Source: JBFONV01 sp040779335 (GTDB taxonomy: Bacteria > Pseudomonadota > Gammaproteobacteria > Enterobacterales > Alteromonadaceae). Taken from it: a stretch of 64,000 nt of DNA. Shown one piece after another: positions 16,906 through 26,129 of the stretch. Each line of letters starts with the position of its first letter. Positions within the stretch are counted from its first letter, which is position 1. The position numbers and the translations under genes are program-made. The stretch is from contig JBFONV010000002.1 in NCBI GenBank assembly GCA_040779335.1, positions 248,001 through 312,000 of the forward strand, read 5' to 3'. Below the pieces are notes generated by a model that had not been told where the DNA came from, searched no databases, and saw only the letters and a list, made by a program, of their open reading frames with translations.

Positions 16906-18378
16906 TTAACCCATTCGGTAGTTCGGCGCTTCTTTGGTAATCGTGACATCATGTACATGTGACTCACCCATACCTGCAGAGGTTATTTTCATAAACTCAG
17001 GTTTAGTGCGCATCACTTCAATATTTTCACAACCGGTTAATCCCATTGACGAACGCAAGCCACCCATTTGCTGATGGATGATCGCTGACACTGGTCCCTT
17101 ATAAGCGACACGACCTTCAATACCTTCAGGGACTAATTTATCGGCTTCACCGTCTGATTTTTGGAAGTAGCGATCACTTGAGCCTTCTTTTTGACTCATT
17201 GCGCCTAAAGAACCCATACCGCGATAAGATTTATAATAACGGCCTTGGTAAAGCTCAACTTCGCCTGGAGATTCTTCTGTACCAGCAAACATGCTGCCAA
17301 CCATCACACAATGTGCACCAGCGACTATAGCTTTAGCAATGTCACCCGAAAAACGAATACCGCCATCAGCGATCACCGGAATATCAGTGCCTTTTAATGC
17401 TTCTACTGCATTAGAAATGGCTGTTAGCTGTGGTACACCAACACCAGTAACAATACGGGTAGTACAAATTGATCCTGGACCAATCCCTACTTTAACCGCA
17501 TCAACGCCAGCGTCAGCTAAAGCTTTTGCGCCAGCACCTGTTGCTACATTGCCAGCAACAATTTGTAAGTCAGGGTATTTGCTGCGAGTTTGTGCAACGC
17601 GGTCAATAACACCTTGTGAATGACCATGTGAGGTGTCAATAAGTAGCACGTCAACACCAGCCGCCACTAAAGCATCAATACGCTCATCGGTTCCCGCGCC
17701 AACACCAACAGCTGCGCCAACACGTAAACGCCCTAGCTCGTCTTTACAGGCATTCGGTTTGCTTTCTGCTTTTTGATAATCTTTAACGGTTATCAAACCA
17801 CGGAGTTTGAATTCATCGTCAACCATTAGTATTTTTTCAATACGGTGTTCATGCATCAAACCTAAAATTTCTTCACGTTCAGCACCTTCTTTTACGGTAA
17901 CTAAACGTTCCTTTTTGGTCATTAATACCGATACTGACTTAGACAGATCAGTTTCAAAACGTAAATCACGTCCGGTGATAATACCGACTAGGTTGTTCTC
18001 ACTATCAACAACAGGAAAACCAGAAAAGCCAAGTTCATCGGCTAACAGCATAACGTCTTTAATGGTCGCCGTTGGCATCACAGTAACAGGGTCTGATACT
18101 ATGCCACTTTCGTATTTTTTCACTTGCGAAACATTTTTGGCTTGCTCGGCAATAGTCATGTTTTTATGAATAAAACCAAGACCACCTTCTTGTGCTAAAG
18201 TGATCGCTAAACGTGCTTCTGTTACCGTATCCATAGATGCGGAAACCATAGGTACATTTAAATTAATTTTACGGGTTAGTCGAGTTTTTAAATCGGCCGT
18301 ATGAGGAAGTACCGTCGAATGGGCAGGCACCAGCAGAACATCATCAAAGGTTAACGCTTCTTGAGCAATTCTTAGCAT
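16906..18378 (-). CDS. guaB: IMP dehydrogenase
   Basis: GuaB oxidises IMP to XMP with NAD, the committed step to guanine nucleotides. The 490 residues comprise a TIM barrel interrupted by two CBS domains (about residues 93-205). The catalytic loop GIGPGSICTTR holds the active Cys, and the mobile flap region follows. It is divergent from xseA, as in E. coli, with its own promoter at 18428-18456. Confidence 0.98.
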   Translation of the reverse strand: MLRIAQEALTFDDVLLVPAHSTVLPHTADLKTRLTRKINLNVPMVSASMDTVTEARLAITLAQEGGLGFIHKNMTIAEQAKNVSQVKKYESGIVSDPVTVMPTATIKDVMLLADELGFSGFPVVDSENNLVGIITGRDLRFETDLSKSVSVLMTKKERLVTVKEGAEREEILGLMHEHRIEKILMVDDEFKLRGLITVKDYQKAESKPNACKDELGRLRVGAAVGVGAGTDERIDALVAAGVDVLLIDTSHGHSQGVIDRVAQTRSKYPDLQIVAGNVATGAGAKALADAGVDAVKVGIGPGSICTTRIVTGVGVPQLTAISNAVEALKGTDIPVIADGGIRFSGDIAKAIVAGAHCVMVGSMFAGTEESPGEVELYQGRYYKSYRGMGSLGAMSQKEGSSDRYFQKSDGEADKLVPEGIEGRVAYKGPVSAIIHQQMGGLRSSMGLTGCENIEVMRTKPEFMKITSAGMGESHVHDVTITKEAPNYRMG

Positions 18379-18427
18379 CGCAACATCTCACTAAAAGTTG
18401 TGGATCGGGAGGAAATATTGCGGCAGA

Positions 18428-18456
18428 ATTTTAACCGTTTTCACAAATTAGGTAAA
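18428..18456 (-). promoter_or_regulatory. Candidate guaB promoter
   Basis: Minus strand TTTACC (18451-18456), a 17-base spacer and TAAAAT (18428-18433) lie about 50 bases before the guaB ATG. The match is moderate but the spacing is ideal. No PurR-type palindrome was seen here. Confidence 0.55.
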
Positions 18457-18486
18457 CTTAAATTTACTTAATTCGTCATAAAAATT

Positions 18487-18492
18487 TATAAT
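18487..18492 (+). promoter_or_regulatory. Candidate xseA -10 element
   Basis: A perfect TATAAT lies 42 bases before the xseA ATG. The upstream -35 is weak (TTACTT with an 18-base spacer). It is divergent from the guaB promoter, which lies 30 bases further left. Confidence 0.45.
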
Positions 18493-18534
18493 ACCGTCAA
18501 AATAGCCTTCAAATACCATAAAAGTCCTCTATTT

Positions 18535-19878
18535 ATGAATAACCAGCATATTTTGCAAGTTAGTGAACTGACCAAAAAAGTACGTTTCATCTTAGAAAGT
18601 GAGCTCAATTCAGTGTGGTTATGTGGAGAAATATCCAATTTCATCGCTGCAAGCTCCGGACATTGGTATTTATCGTTAAAAGACAGTAAATCGCAAGTTC
18701 GCTGTGCAATGTTTAAAGGCAACAATCGCCGAGTTCGTATTACGCCAAGCAATGGTCAGCAAGTGCTGGTGCGAGCAAAAGTTTCGCTGTATGAACCTCG
18801 AGGGGATTTTCAGTTAATTATCGAGCAGATGGAAGATGCCGGTGAAGGGTTACTTAGGCAAAAATATGAGCAGCTCAAAAGTAAACTAGAAGCCGAAGGA
18901 CTGTTTTCCTTACAACACAAACAAACACTGCCTGCTCATGTGCAATGTGTCGGTATCGTCACCTCTCCAACAGGTGCCGCGATAAAAGATATTCTATCGG
19001 TGCTTAAGCGTCGCAATTCGAGCATTAAAGCCATAATATACCCGGCACTAGTGCAAGGCGAACATGCCGCTAACGATATAAGTCAGGCAATCGCGGTTGC
19101 CAATCAACGCAATGAGTGTGATTTACTTATTGTTGGCCGCGGCGGTGGTTCATTAGAGGATTTGTGGTGTTTTAATGAAGAGCAAGTCGTCAGAGCCATT
19201 TTTGCCAGTAAACTGCCCATTGTGAGCGCTGTTGGTCATGAAATAGATACGACATTAGCGGATTATACTGCAGATTTAAGAGCGCCTACTCCCTCTGCAG
19301 CGGCAGAACTTATCTCTCAAGACGGCGATATTTTGCGAGAAAAAGTACAAGTATTACAACAAAGGCTTAGTCACTTAATTCAGCGTACGTTAAAGGATAG
19401 GCATAGCAATTTGAGCGCATTGCAACACAGATTAGCGCAAGTGCACCCAAGCCAGCAGTTACAAATTAAGCAACAAAGAACCGATGAACTAACATTGCGT
19501 TTAACGCAAGCCATACATAATAATCTGCAACAATTTTCCCAAAAACCTCAACAGTTATCGGCGCATTTGCTGCATCTATCCCCCGCTAAAAAAGTCAGTG
19601 CCTTGCAAGAACATGTCGAGCAAAGCAAACAACGCATCATTAACGCCACGACCAGAAATTATCAGCAAAAAAGTAAACAGTTTTTACACTTAATTGAAGA
19701 GTTACAAATTGTCAGCCCACTAGCAACAATTGCCCGAGGTTACAGTGTTACCAGAAACAGTAAGGGTGAAGTGGTCAAACAATGCGATCAGGTAACAATT
19801 GGTGATGAAATAACCATTCAAGTTAGCGATGGTAAAATATCTGCCAATGTCACCGCAACTAACGAAGAAAAAGCTTGA
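18535..19878 (+). CDS. xseA: Exodeoxyribonuclease VII large subunit
   Basis: XseA is the catalytic and DNA-binding subunit of exonuclease VII, which degrades single-stranded DNA together with XseB. The 447 residues begin with an OB-fold (LCGEISNFI, SGHWYLSLKD). The nuclease core follows, with GRGGGSLEDLW and VGHEIDTTLADY, then a long coiled-coil stretch (about residues 260-390). The divergent pairing with guaB is conserved in gammaproteobacteria. Confidence 0.97.
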   Translation: MNNQHILQVSELTKKVRFILESELNSVWLCGEISNFIAASSGHWYLSLKDSKSQVRCAMFKGNNRRVRITPSNGQQVLVRAKVSLYEPRGDFQLIIEQMEDAGEGLLRQKYEQLKSKLEAEGLFSLQHKQTLPAHVQCVGIVTSPTGAAIKDILSVLKRRNSSIKAIIYPALVQGEHAANDISQAIAVANQRNECDLLIVGRGGGSLEDLWCFNEEQVVRAIFASKLPIVSAVGHEIDTTLADYTADLRAPTPSAAAELISQDGDILREKVQVLQQRLSHLIQRTLKDRHSNLSALQHRLAQVHPSQQLQIKQQRTDELTLRLTQAIHNNLQQFSQKPQQLSAHLLHLSPAKKVSALQEHVEQSKQRIINATTRNYQQKSKQFLHLIEELQIVSPLATIARGYSVTRNSKGEVVKQCDQVTIGDEITIQVSDGKISANVTATNEEKA

Positions 19879-19974
19879 AACAATAGTTGATATTTGCAAG
19901 GTGAAATAATAATTCTCACTTTCACCGCACTGTAGCGCTCGAAAAATACCAACGGCATGGTTAAACACATCCCC

Positions 19975-20070
19975 TAGCTAATGCTGTTAGTCGATAGTAA
20001 AGCGTATCTGCGCACTTTTATTTTACCTTCAATTTCAGCGTTTGTAATTCAGAGTCTAACAGCATAGCTA
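19975..20070. repeat. Widely spaced inverted repeat, 15-bp arms
   Basis: The left arm TAGCTAATGCTGTTAG (19975-19990) and right arm CTAACAGCATAGCTA (20056-20070) are reverse complements except for one extra A. They lie between xseA and the amylase. The element could be an RNA structure, a small mobile-element remnant or paired operator sites. Confidence 0.5.
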
Positions 20071-20237
20071 ACAGTTTAATTCTAAGCGGCCCCATTATCG
20101 ACGAGGCCCCCGATAAGCTTTATGTAGCGCGCTTTACTCCCATCAATGACCTTATTTAAGGTATCAACAAGACGTTAATGCATACGTATTCAATCAAATC
20201 AACAATGACGCTGTATGAATTTTAAGCAAAGATATGA

Positions 20238-20258
20238 ATACCCAAGAGGTTTGGGTAT
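20238..20258 (+). promoter_or_regulatory. Hairpin in the amylase leader
   Basis: ATACCCAA and TTGGGTAT pair perfectly over 8 bp with a 5-base loop, 57 bases before the amylase ATG. It has no T-run, so it is not a terminator. It may protect or regulate the mRNA leader. Confidence 0.35.
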
Positions 20259-20314
20259 ATGCGCATACAACAAGAAAACCTAATAAAAATAAAACAAATA
20301 AAAATAGGTCCAAA

Positions 20315-22327
20315 ATGAACCGTAAAATTACCAAAAGCTTATTAACAACTAGTTTAGTTATCGCGTTACCTTTGCTAGCAAATATGCCAGTACAAGCAGC
20401 ACAACCAACCACTTTTGTGCATTTATTTGAATGGAATTGGCAAGATGTCGCGCAGGAATGTGAAGACTACCTAGGTCCAAAAGGCTATGCCGCGGTGCAA
20501 GTATCGCCGCCTAACGAACACATTCAAGGCTCGCAATGGTGGACTCGCTACCAACCGGTCAGTTATCAATTAGAAAGTCGCGGGGGGACTCGAGGACAAT
20601 TCATTGATATGGTAAACCGCTGTAAGGCTGTTGGTGTTGATATTTATGTCGATGCCGTTATCAACCATATGGCAAATGGCAGCGGCACAGGTACCGCAGG
20701 AAGCAGCTATGGCAATCGCAATTATCCAATGTACAGCCCACAAGATTTTCATAATTCCTGTGCTATTAGTAATTATGGCAATCGTTGGGAAGTGCAAAAC
20801 TGTGAATTGGTAGGTTTACCGGATCTAAACACTGGCTCTGCCTACGTACAAGACACCCTAGCCAACTACCTCAATGATTTACTTAATATTGGTGTTGCAG
20901 GTTTTCGCTTTGACGCCTCTAAACACATGGCAGTAGAAGACATCCAAGCAGTGCTGTCCAAAGTCAATGGCACCCCTTTGGTATTCCAAGAAGTGATAGA
21001 TCAAGGTGGAGAATCGATCAGTTCATCTGAATACACGAGTGCTGGTTTAGTCACCGAATTTAAATACACCACTAAACTAGGCGATACCTTTAAAAATGGC
21101 AAACTATCTTGGTTGAGCAACTTTGGGGAAGGCTGGGGATTTATGCCAAGCAGCTCAGCAGTCGTGTTTGTCGATAACCACGACAACCAGCGCGGCCATG
21201 GTGGTGGCGGTAATGTTATTACCTTTGAAGATGGTCGCTTATACGATTTAGCCAATGTCTTTATGTTAGCTTACCCTTACGGTTACCCTAAAGTGATGTC
21301 GAGCTATGACTACCATGGCGACACCGATGCTGGCGCGCCAAGTTTACCCGTACACAATAATGGTAACTTAGAATGTTTTAGCGGCAACTGGCAGTGCGAG
21401 CATAGATGGTCGTATATTTCAGGTGCTGTGGATTTTAGAAATAATACCGCTGATAACTGGACGACCACTAACTGGTGGGATAACGGTAACAACCAAATCG
21501 CCTTTGGCCGTGGTAGCTCTGGTTTCGTCGCCATTAATAAAGAAGACGTTACTTTAACCACTACGCTAAGCACAGCTATGCCCGCCGGCGAATACTGTAA
21601 CGTCCTTAAAGGTGAATTATCAGCTGATGGACAATCATGTTCAGGTGAAACTATCACTGTTAATAATGACGGAACCATCAATGCTAACTTAGCAGCATGG
21701 GATGCGTTTGCGATACACCAAGGTGCCAAAACTAACGGTATTGTTATTCCACCGGAAGGCGATTGGCAACGCACCATTATCTTTATTCAAGCGCAAACCA
21801 CCAGTGGTCAAGACATGTTTATTCGTGGAGGTATCGACCATGATTATGCGAATGCAACCTTAGGGAGAAACTGTCAAACCACTAACTTTGAGTGTGCCTT
21901 GCCGATCAAACATAACAACTTACTTAACGCCACGACTGTTCCGTGGAAAACTAATGATGATTACTTAGACTGGTACGGTAGTGAAGCCAACCAAAGTAGC
22001 GAATCAGAAGGTACTGCGTTAGATTGGACGACGAATGTTTGGCCAAGCAGTTGGGGCGCTATTCGCACTACCGCAGTTGATGGTTATGGTGAAGATCCCT
22101 TTAATCGTTGGGGGCAACATTACTGGATGGTAGATGTTGATATGGACTGTAGTAAAGCGGTAAATGGTGCGTTTGAAGTAAAAGCCTACATTAAAAACGG
22201 CCAAGGCTGGGAAGGCAACATCACCCAAGTTGGAGCCGCTTACAGCTCTAATAATCACTTTGCTCAGTGCGGAAAAATTAATAAGTTCGATTTCAACGGC
22301 AACAGTGCTGAAATTAGCAACTTTTAA
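20315..22327 (+). CDS. Secreted animal-type chloride-dependent alpha-amylase (GH13) with C-terminal propeptide-like domain
   Basis: The enzyme hydrolyses internal alpha-1,4 bonds of starch and glycogen outside the cell. The 670-residue precursor starts at ATG 20315 (AGG site upstream) rather than the in-frame ATG 20234. A signal peptide ends near residue 29 (VQAA). The catalytic triad is Asp200 (GFRFDASKH), Glu226 (VFQEVIDQG) and Asp290 (VDNHDNQRG). The chloride ligands Arg198, Asn288 and Lys326 are all present, with the same spacing as in Pseudoalteromonas haloplanktis AHA. About 180 C-terminal residues resemble the AHA propeptide linked to secretion. It interrupts the usual xseA-der neighbourhood. 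Confidence 0.95.
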   Translation: MNRKITKSLLTTSLVIALPLLANMPVQAAQPTTFVHLFEWNWQDVAQECEDYLGPKGYAAVQVSPPNEHIQGSQWWTRYQPVSYQLESRGGTRGQFIDMVNRCKAVGVDIYVDAVINHMANGSGTGTAGSSYGNRNYPMYSPQDFHNSCAISNYGNRWEVQNCELVGLPDLNTGSAYVQDTLANYLNDLLNIGVAGFRFDASKHMAVEDIQAVLSKVNGTPLVFQEVIDQGGESISSSEYTSAGLVTEFKYTTKLGDTFKNGKLSWLSNFGEGWGFMPSSSAVVFVDNHDNQRGHGGGGNVITFEDGRLYDLANVFMLAYPYGYPKVMSSYDYHGDTDAGAPSLPVHNNGNLECFSGNWQCEHRWSYISGAVDFRNNTADNWTTTNWWDNGNNQIAFGRGSSGFVAINKEDVTLTTTLSTAMPAGEYCNVLKGELSADGQSCSGETITVNNDGTINANLAAWDAFAIHQGAKTNGIVIPPEGDWQRTIIFIQAQTTSGQDMFIRGGIDHDYANATLGRNCQTTNFECALPIKHNNLLNATTVPWKTNDDYLDWYGSEANQSSESEGTALDWTTNVWPSSWGAIRTTAVDGYGEDPFNRWGQHYWMVDVDMDCSKAVNGAFEVKAYIKNGQGWEGNITQVGAAYSSNNHFAQCGKINKFDFNGNSAEISNF

Positions 22328-22369
22328 ACGTTTACCAAGTCAGCGTGTTATTCAAAGCTGAACGTTATT

Positions 22370-22393
22370 AGACAAAAAAAGGATTTTTTGTCT
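22370..22393 (+). terminator. Possible terminator of the amylase gene
   Basis: AGACAAAAAA and TTTTTTGTCT form a 10-bp, A/T-rich stem about 43 bases past the stop. There is no separate T-run, because the T tract is within the stem. The call is weak. Confidence 0.35.
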
Positions 22394-22463
22394 ATCGTTC
22401 TCTATCACTAAAGTTAAATTATCAGGCTTAAACGGCTGAGTGAATGGTTGTTCATGTGGCTAT

Positions 22464-23147
22464 TTAACCTTCTAGGGTAACCGCATGATGAAGCAGCTTA
22501 GCTACGCGCTCCTTACACTGTGTGTCAAAATGAACGCCCATAATAATGCCTTCACTTTGGGTTTTAATATTACAAATAACCGCGTTAAGTTTGATGTTAG
22601 TCATGCCCTGAAAGTCTTCAACGACAATTTCTACTGGCTTTTCTGTCGACATAGCAAGTGACTCACCGTTATTAACAATAAACTGACAACCGCTGATCGA
22701 TATATCGGTAATGTTGGCGCTCCAATATTCATTTTCAACACAAATTTTTGCCGCGATATCGGTATCAATGCGAATAGAGTTACGCAAACTTTGTAAACCG
22801 ACCGAACGTGGAAATTCAAGCACAATAATACGGGAAGGCAGTTGTAAGGTTTGCTTAATGCTACTAACAAAAGCGACCACCGCACCTTCGTGGCCCTCGA
22901 TAAGGCCTCTTACGGTAATACCTGCACCTTGTTTAATGTACTGTGAAAACCGGCCTAGCTTTTTGGCATCAGGATATTGGATTAACACATACTGTTTGGG
23001 CAAATAACCAATAAAAGTACTGCGGAATTTACCTTTTTGTCCCGCTGGGGTGATAATGTCGATGGTCACAGGCGCACCAGCCTGCAGTAACCCTAAGTTA
23101 CGACTTAATCGACTTGCCACATCCACCTGCGTAGCATTATTAGGCAT
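22464..23147 (-). CDS. PilZ-domain protein with YcgR-like N-terminal domain
   Basis: The protein is a likely cyclic-di-GMP receptor, 227 residues long. The N-terminal 100 residues form a beta-rich YcgR_2-type domain. The PilZ domain begins near residue 116 with RNSIR (RxxxR), followed by DISISG (D/NxSxxG), so both ligand motifs are intact. The closest idea is a flagellar brake or similar motility or surface regulator. It has no enzymatic domain and no membrane segment. It stands alone between the amylase and der. Confidence 0.85.
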   Translation of the reverse strand: MPNNATQVDVASRLSRNLGLLQAGAPVTIDIITPAGQKGKFRSTFIGYLPKQYVLIQYPDAKKLGRFSQYIKQGAGITVRGLIEGHEGAVVAFVSSIKQTLQLPSRIIVLEFPRSVGLQSLRNSIRIDTDIAAKICVENEYWSANITDISISGCQFIVNNGESLAMSTEKPVEIVVEDFQGMTNIKLNAVICNIKTQSEGIIMGVHFDTQCKERVAKLLHHAVTLEG

Positions 23148-23307
23148 ATTATTCCTTGATGAAAATTGGACTTAACAGTATCAATTTACAGTAAATTTAA
23201 TTTATTCGGTAAATTGAGATGATTTCGTTAACCAGCCAGCACGCGCAATCATAAGTTCACATTAGTCAAATCGCATTAAATATGCAACTTTCATAAATGA
23301 TATAGAC

Positions 23308-23333
23308 ACAAAAAAGCCAATCAAATGATTGGC
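23308..23333 (-). terminator. Intrinsic terminator of der
   Basis: Minus strand GCCAATC and GATTGGC form a 7-bp stem with a 4-base loop followed by TTTTTT. It lies 20 bases past the der stop and ends the large conserved operon. Confidence 0.88.
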
Positions 23334-23352
23334 TTATTTAAGCGAATTGACG

Positions 23353-24801
23353 CTAGTCTTTCTTATACCCTTGCGTGGCTCGAGCCAGTTTTTTCTGCTC
23401 GGTGTAAGTCATTTTCTTTTTACCAGCAAATGGATTACTGGTTTCTCTAAACTCTATTCTTATGGGCGTACCCATAATTTTTAATGATTTACGGTAATAA
23501 TTCATTAAATAACGTTTATAAGAAGCCGGGAGTTGCTTAGCCATATTGCCGTGAATAACAATAATGGGCGGATTATAGCCCCCCGCATGCGCATATTTTA
23601 ATTTAATGCGGCGTCCTTGGTGAACTGGTGGCTGATGGTCAAATACCGCCATATCCAAGATTTTTGTCACCATAGAGGTAGAAATACGTTTGGTTGCAGA
23701 AACAAAAGCTTCTTCAACTGAATCATATAAATGTCCTACACCAGTACCGTGCAACGCTGAAATAAAATGAATACGCGCAAAATCAATAAACCCTAAACGG
23801 CGATCTAATTCGGTTTTGACACGATCTTTAACACTTTCGTCTAAGCCATCCCACTTATTTACCGCAAGCACTAACGAGCGACCCGCTTCCAAAATAAAGC
23901 CAAGTAAACTTAAATCTTGATCTGATATGCCTTCTCGGGCATCAATGATCAACAAACATACGTTAGCGTCTTCAATCGCACGTAACGTTTTGATCACGGA
24001 ATACTTTTCAACCACATCGGTGACATTCTTACGACGACGAATACCTGCTGTGTCGATAAGCGTATATTCACGACCATTGCGCTCCATCGGAATATAAACA
24101 CTGTCTCGTGTTGTTCCTGGCATGTCGTAAACCACCACACGCTCTTCACCTAAAATTCGGTTAGTTAGCGTTGACTTGCCCACATTAGGTTTACCAATAA
24201 TGGCTAACTTAATTTTGTCATTTTCTTCGGGTGCATCAACAATTTCATCTTCTTCACTGATCTCTTCATCACTTTGCTCTGCATCGTCTGCACTTTGAGT
24301 CAGTGCTTCAATATGAGGTGATAAAGCTAAAGTCAGTAATTGGGTAACACCACGGCCATGGGCGGCAGCAATTTGATGAACAGTATCGCCTAACGCTAAC
24401 GAATAAAATTCAGCAACCGCACTATCGGCGTCAATACCGTCAACTTTATTCGCCGCTAAAAACACCTTTTTATCTTGCTTACGAAGATAAGCAGCAATAG
24501 ATTGATCCGCAGACGTTAATCCTGCACGTGCATCAACCATGAATAACACCGCATCAGCCTCGTCAATAGCCATTAGTGATTGCTCAGCCATTAACGCGTC
24601 AATACCTTCTTCATCGCCATGGATACCACCGGTATCAATGACGATAAATGGATGCTCTTCCACTTCAGCCTGACCATATTGACGATCCCGCGTTAATCCT
24701 GGGTAGTCAGCTACAAGCGCGTCTCGACTACGAGTCAGACGATTAAAAAGTGTCGATTTGCCAACATTTGGACGCCCTACAAGCGCAACAACAGGAAGCA
24801 T
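23353..24801 (-). CDS. der: Ribosome-assembly GTPase Der (EngA)
   Basis: Der is an essential GTPase for 50S subunit maturation. The 482 residues carry two tandem G domains, with P-loops GRPNVGKSTLFN (near residue 8) and GKPNVGKSTLTN (near residue 208). NKVD and NKWD specificity motifs follow, and an acidic linker lies between the domains. The C-terminal KH-like domain ends with a Lys-rich tail. It follows bamB, as in E. coli, but with a terminator-like hairpin between them. Confidence 0.97.
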   Translation of the reverse strand: MLPVVALVGRPNVGKSTLFNRLTRSRDALVADYPGLTRDRQYGQAEVEEHPFIVIDTGGIHGDEEGIDALMAEQSLMAIDEADAVLFMVDARAGLTSADQSIAAYLRKQDKKVFLAANKVDGIDADSAVAEFYSLALGDTVHQIAAAHGRGVTQLLTLALSPHIEALTQSADDAEQSDEEISEEDEIVDAPEENDKIKLAIIGKPNVGKSTLTNRILGEERVVVYDMPGTTRDSVYIPMERNGREYTLIDTAGIRRRKNVTDVVEKYSVIKTLRAIEDANVCLLIIDAREGISDQDLSLLGFILEAGRSLVLAVNKWDGLDESVKDRVKTELDRRLGFIDFARIHFISALHGTGVGHLYDSVEEAFVSATKRISTSMVTKILDMAVFDHQPPVHQGRRIKLKYAHAGGYNPPIIVIHGNMAKQLPASYKRYLMNYYRKSLKIMGTPIRIEFRETSNPFAGKKKMTYTEQKKLARATQGYKKD

Positions 24802-24823
24802 GATTACCTCAAAATTTATATAT

Positions 24824-24869
24824 AAAAAAACAGCAACGGCCCCAAATGCTTTTTTACATTGGAGCCGTT
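24824..24869 (-). terminator. Intrinsic terminator between bamB and der
   Basis: On the minus strand AACGGCTCCAA pairs with TTGGGGCCGTT (10 of 11 pairs, plus one T-G wobble) around a 13-base loop, and GCTGTTTTTTT follows. It lies 24 bases past bamB. It probably reduces read-through into der. Confidence 0.7.
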
Positions 24870-24893
24870 TATAACTTTAGTTCAAAAAGTCGA

Positions 24894-26105
24894 TTATGGC
24901 GTTTTAATTACGTTTAGTTCGCCATCACGAGATTGTGAATAAATAATATCATTTTCAACGGTTGGTGCACTGTATAGGCCACTGCTATCAACCTGATAAC
25001 GCGCGACAATCTCACCGGTTTCTTGATTCAGCCAGTGCAAGTAACCTTCAAAATCACCAACAACCACATATTGTCCAACAACTGCAGGACCAGTAACACG
25101 GCGATTGGTCAACGCTAATTGACTCCAGCGCTCTAAACCATTATTACGGTCAACGGCATAGACATGCCCTTTAACATCCGTTAAAAAGATGGTGTTACCA
25201 CTAATCGCTAATTCTTGATACGACGAATATTGACGTTTCCACAGTACACGACCTGAGCGCAAATCTAACGCGACCAAGTTACCACGCGCAGAAATTGCAT
25301 AAACCTTATCGCCGAAAACAAGTGGTTCACTATCAACATCAACGATACGTTCTAACTCTGTACTACCGCTTGACTCACCTACTTCGGCAGTCCAGCCTTG
25401 TTGGCCTTTTTCCAAAATATAAACGGTAACTCCGCCATTAGCAGTGCCAACTAATACCCCGCCAGAAGCGATAACAGGAGCACTTAAGCCTCGAAGTGTT
25501 AATGCAGGAACATCTTGCTCCGCTTTCCACTGCTCTTCGCCGTTACTTGCGTTAAAGGCTTTTAGCACGCCCGATGCACTGTTAACCACTAAAATACCTG
25601 CGTCAATGGCAGGAGTGGTAATAACCTCACCTTTAATTTTATTTTGCCATGCAAGTGCGCCAGTATCTGCATCTAAAGCATATATTTCACCATTTTCAGT
25701 GCCTAAAAATACTTTATTAATACCGGCAACAGGCCCACCATTAAGTAACGCAGACTTTTTGCTATCAAAAAAACCTCGTTTTGATTCAATATCACTGACA
25801 TCAGTGGACCAAACTTTTTTTCCGGTTTCTTGGTCAAATGCCATCGCCTCGCCTTCTCGGCTGGCACTGAACACTTTTCCATAGGCAACCACGGGTTTAA
25901 TGCGTGAAAAGTAGTAATCGACACCACTGCCAACGTCATTTGACCACAGAACTTTAGGTTCAAATTGTTGATTAATTTCTGTTAATTCTGCAACTAATTG
26001 CTCTTCAGGCTCATCATCAGTTGAAGAACAAGCACCAAGTCCTAAAGATAATAGGCAGATGACGAATAGTTTTTTATTGAAGATCTTTTCTATCAATACA
26101 GGCAC
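24894..26105 (-). CDS. bamB: Outer-membrane protein assembly factor BamB (lipoprotein)
   Basis: BamB is the beta-propeller lipoprotein of the BAM complex that inserts beta-barrel proteins. The product has PQQ-like repeats with AxDxxTG-type motifs (ALDADTGALAW, AFNASNGEEQW, ALDLRSGRVLW). The signal peptide has the lipobox LGAC. GTG at 26105 is the likely start because GGAG stands 6 bases upstream, giving 403 residues. A longer TTG frame from 26126 is possible. It follows yfgM in the conserved operon. Confidence 0.94.
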   Translation of the reverse strand: MPVLIEKIFNKKLFVICLLSLGLGACSSTDDEPEEQLVAELTEINQQFEPKVLWSNDVGSGVDYYFSRIKPVVAYGKVFSASREGEAMAFDQETGKKVWSTDVSDIESKRGFFDSKKSALLNGGPVAGINKVFLGTENGEIYALDADTGALAWQNKIKGEVITTPAIDAGILVVNSASGVLKAFNASNGEEQWKAEQDVPALTLRGLSAPVIASGGVLVGTANGGVTVYILEKGQQGWTAEVGESSGSTELERIVDVDSEPLVFGDKVYAISARGNLVALDLRSGRVLWKRQYSSYQELAISGNTIFLTDVKGHVYAVDRNNGLERWSQLALTNRRVTGPAVVGQYVVVGDFEGYLHWLNQETGEIVARYQVDSSGLYSAPTVENDIIYSQSRDGELNVIKTP

Positions 26106-26129
26106 ATTTTGCTCCACTAAATGCAATAA

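Larger units (their letters stand above)
19879..20314. other. Long non-coding leader upstream of alpha-amylase
   Basis: No gene is convincing in these 436 bases. They contain a near-perfect 15-bp inverted repeat with a 65-base spacer (19975-20070). An 8-bp hairpin (20238-20258) and an AGG ribosome site (20305-20307) precede the amylase. The size suggests regulated expression of the amylase. Confidence 0.5.

Noticed and set aside
19975..20070. Possible integron attC site
   Set aside because: The inverted arms have GTTAG at the inner left and CTAAC at the inner right, the reverse of attC orientation, and there is no integrase or gene cassette array nearby.
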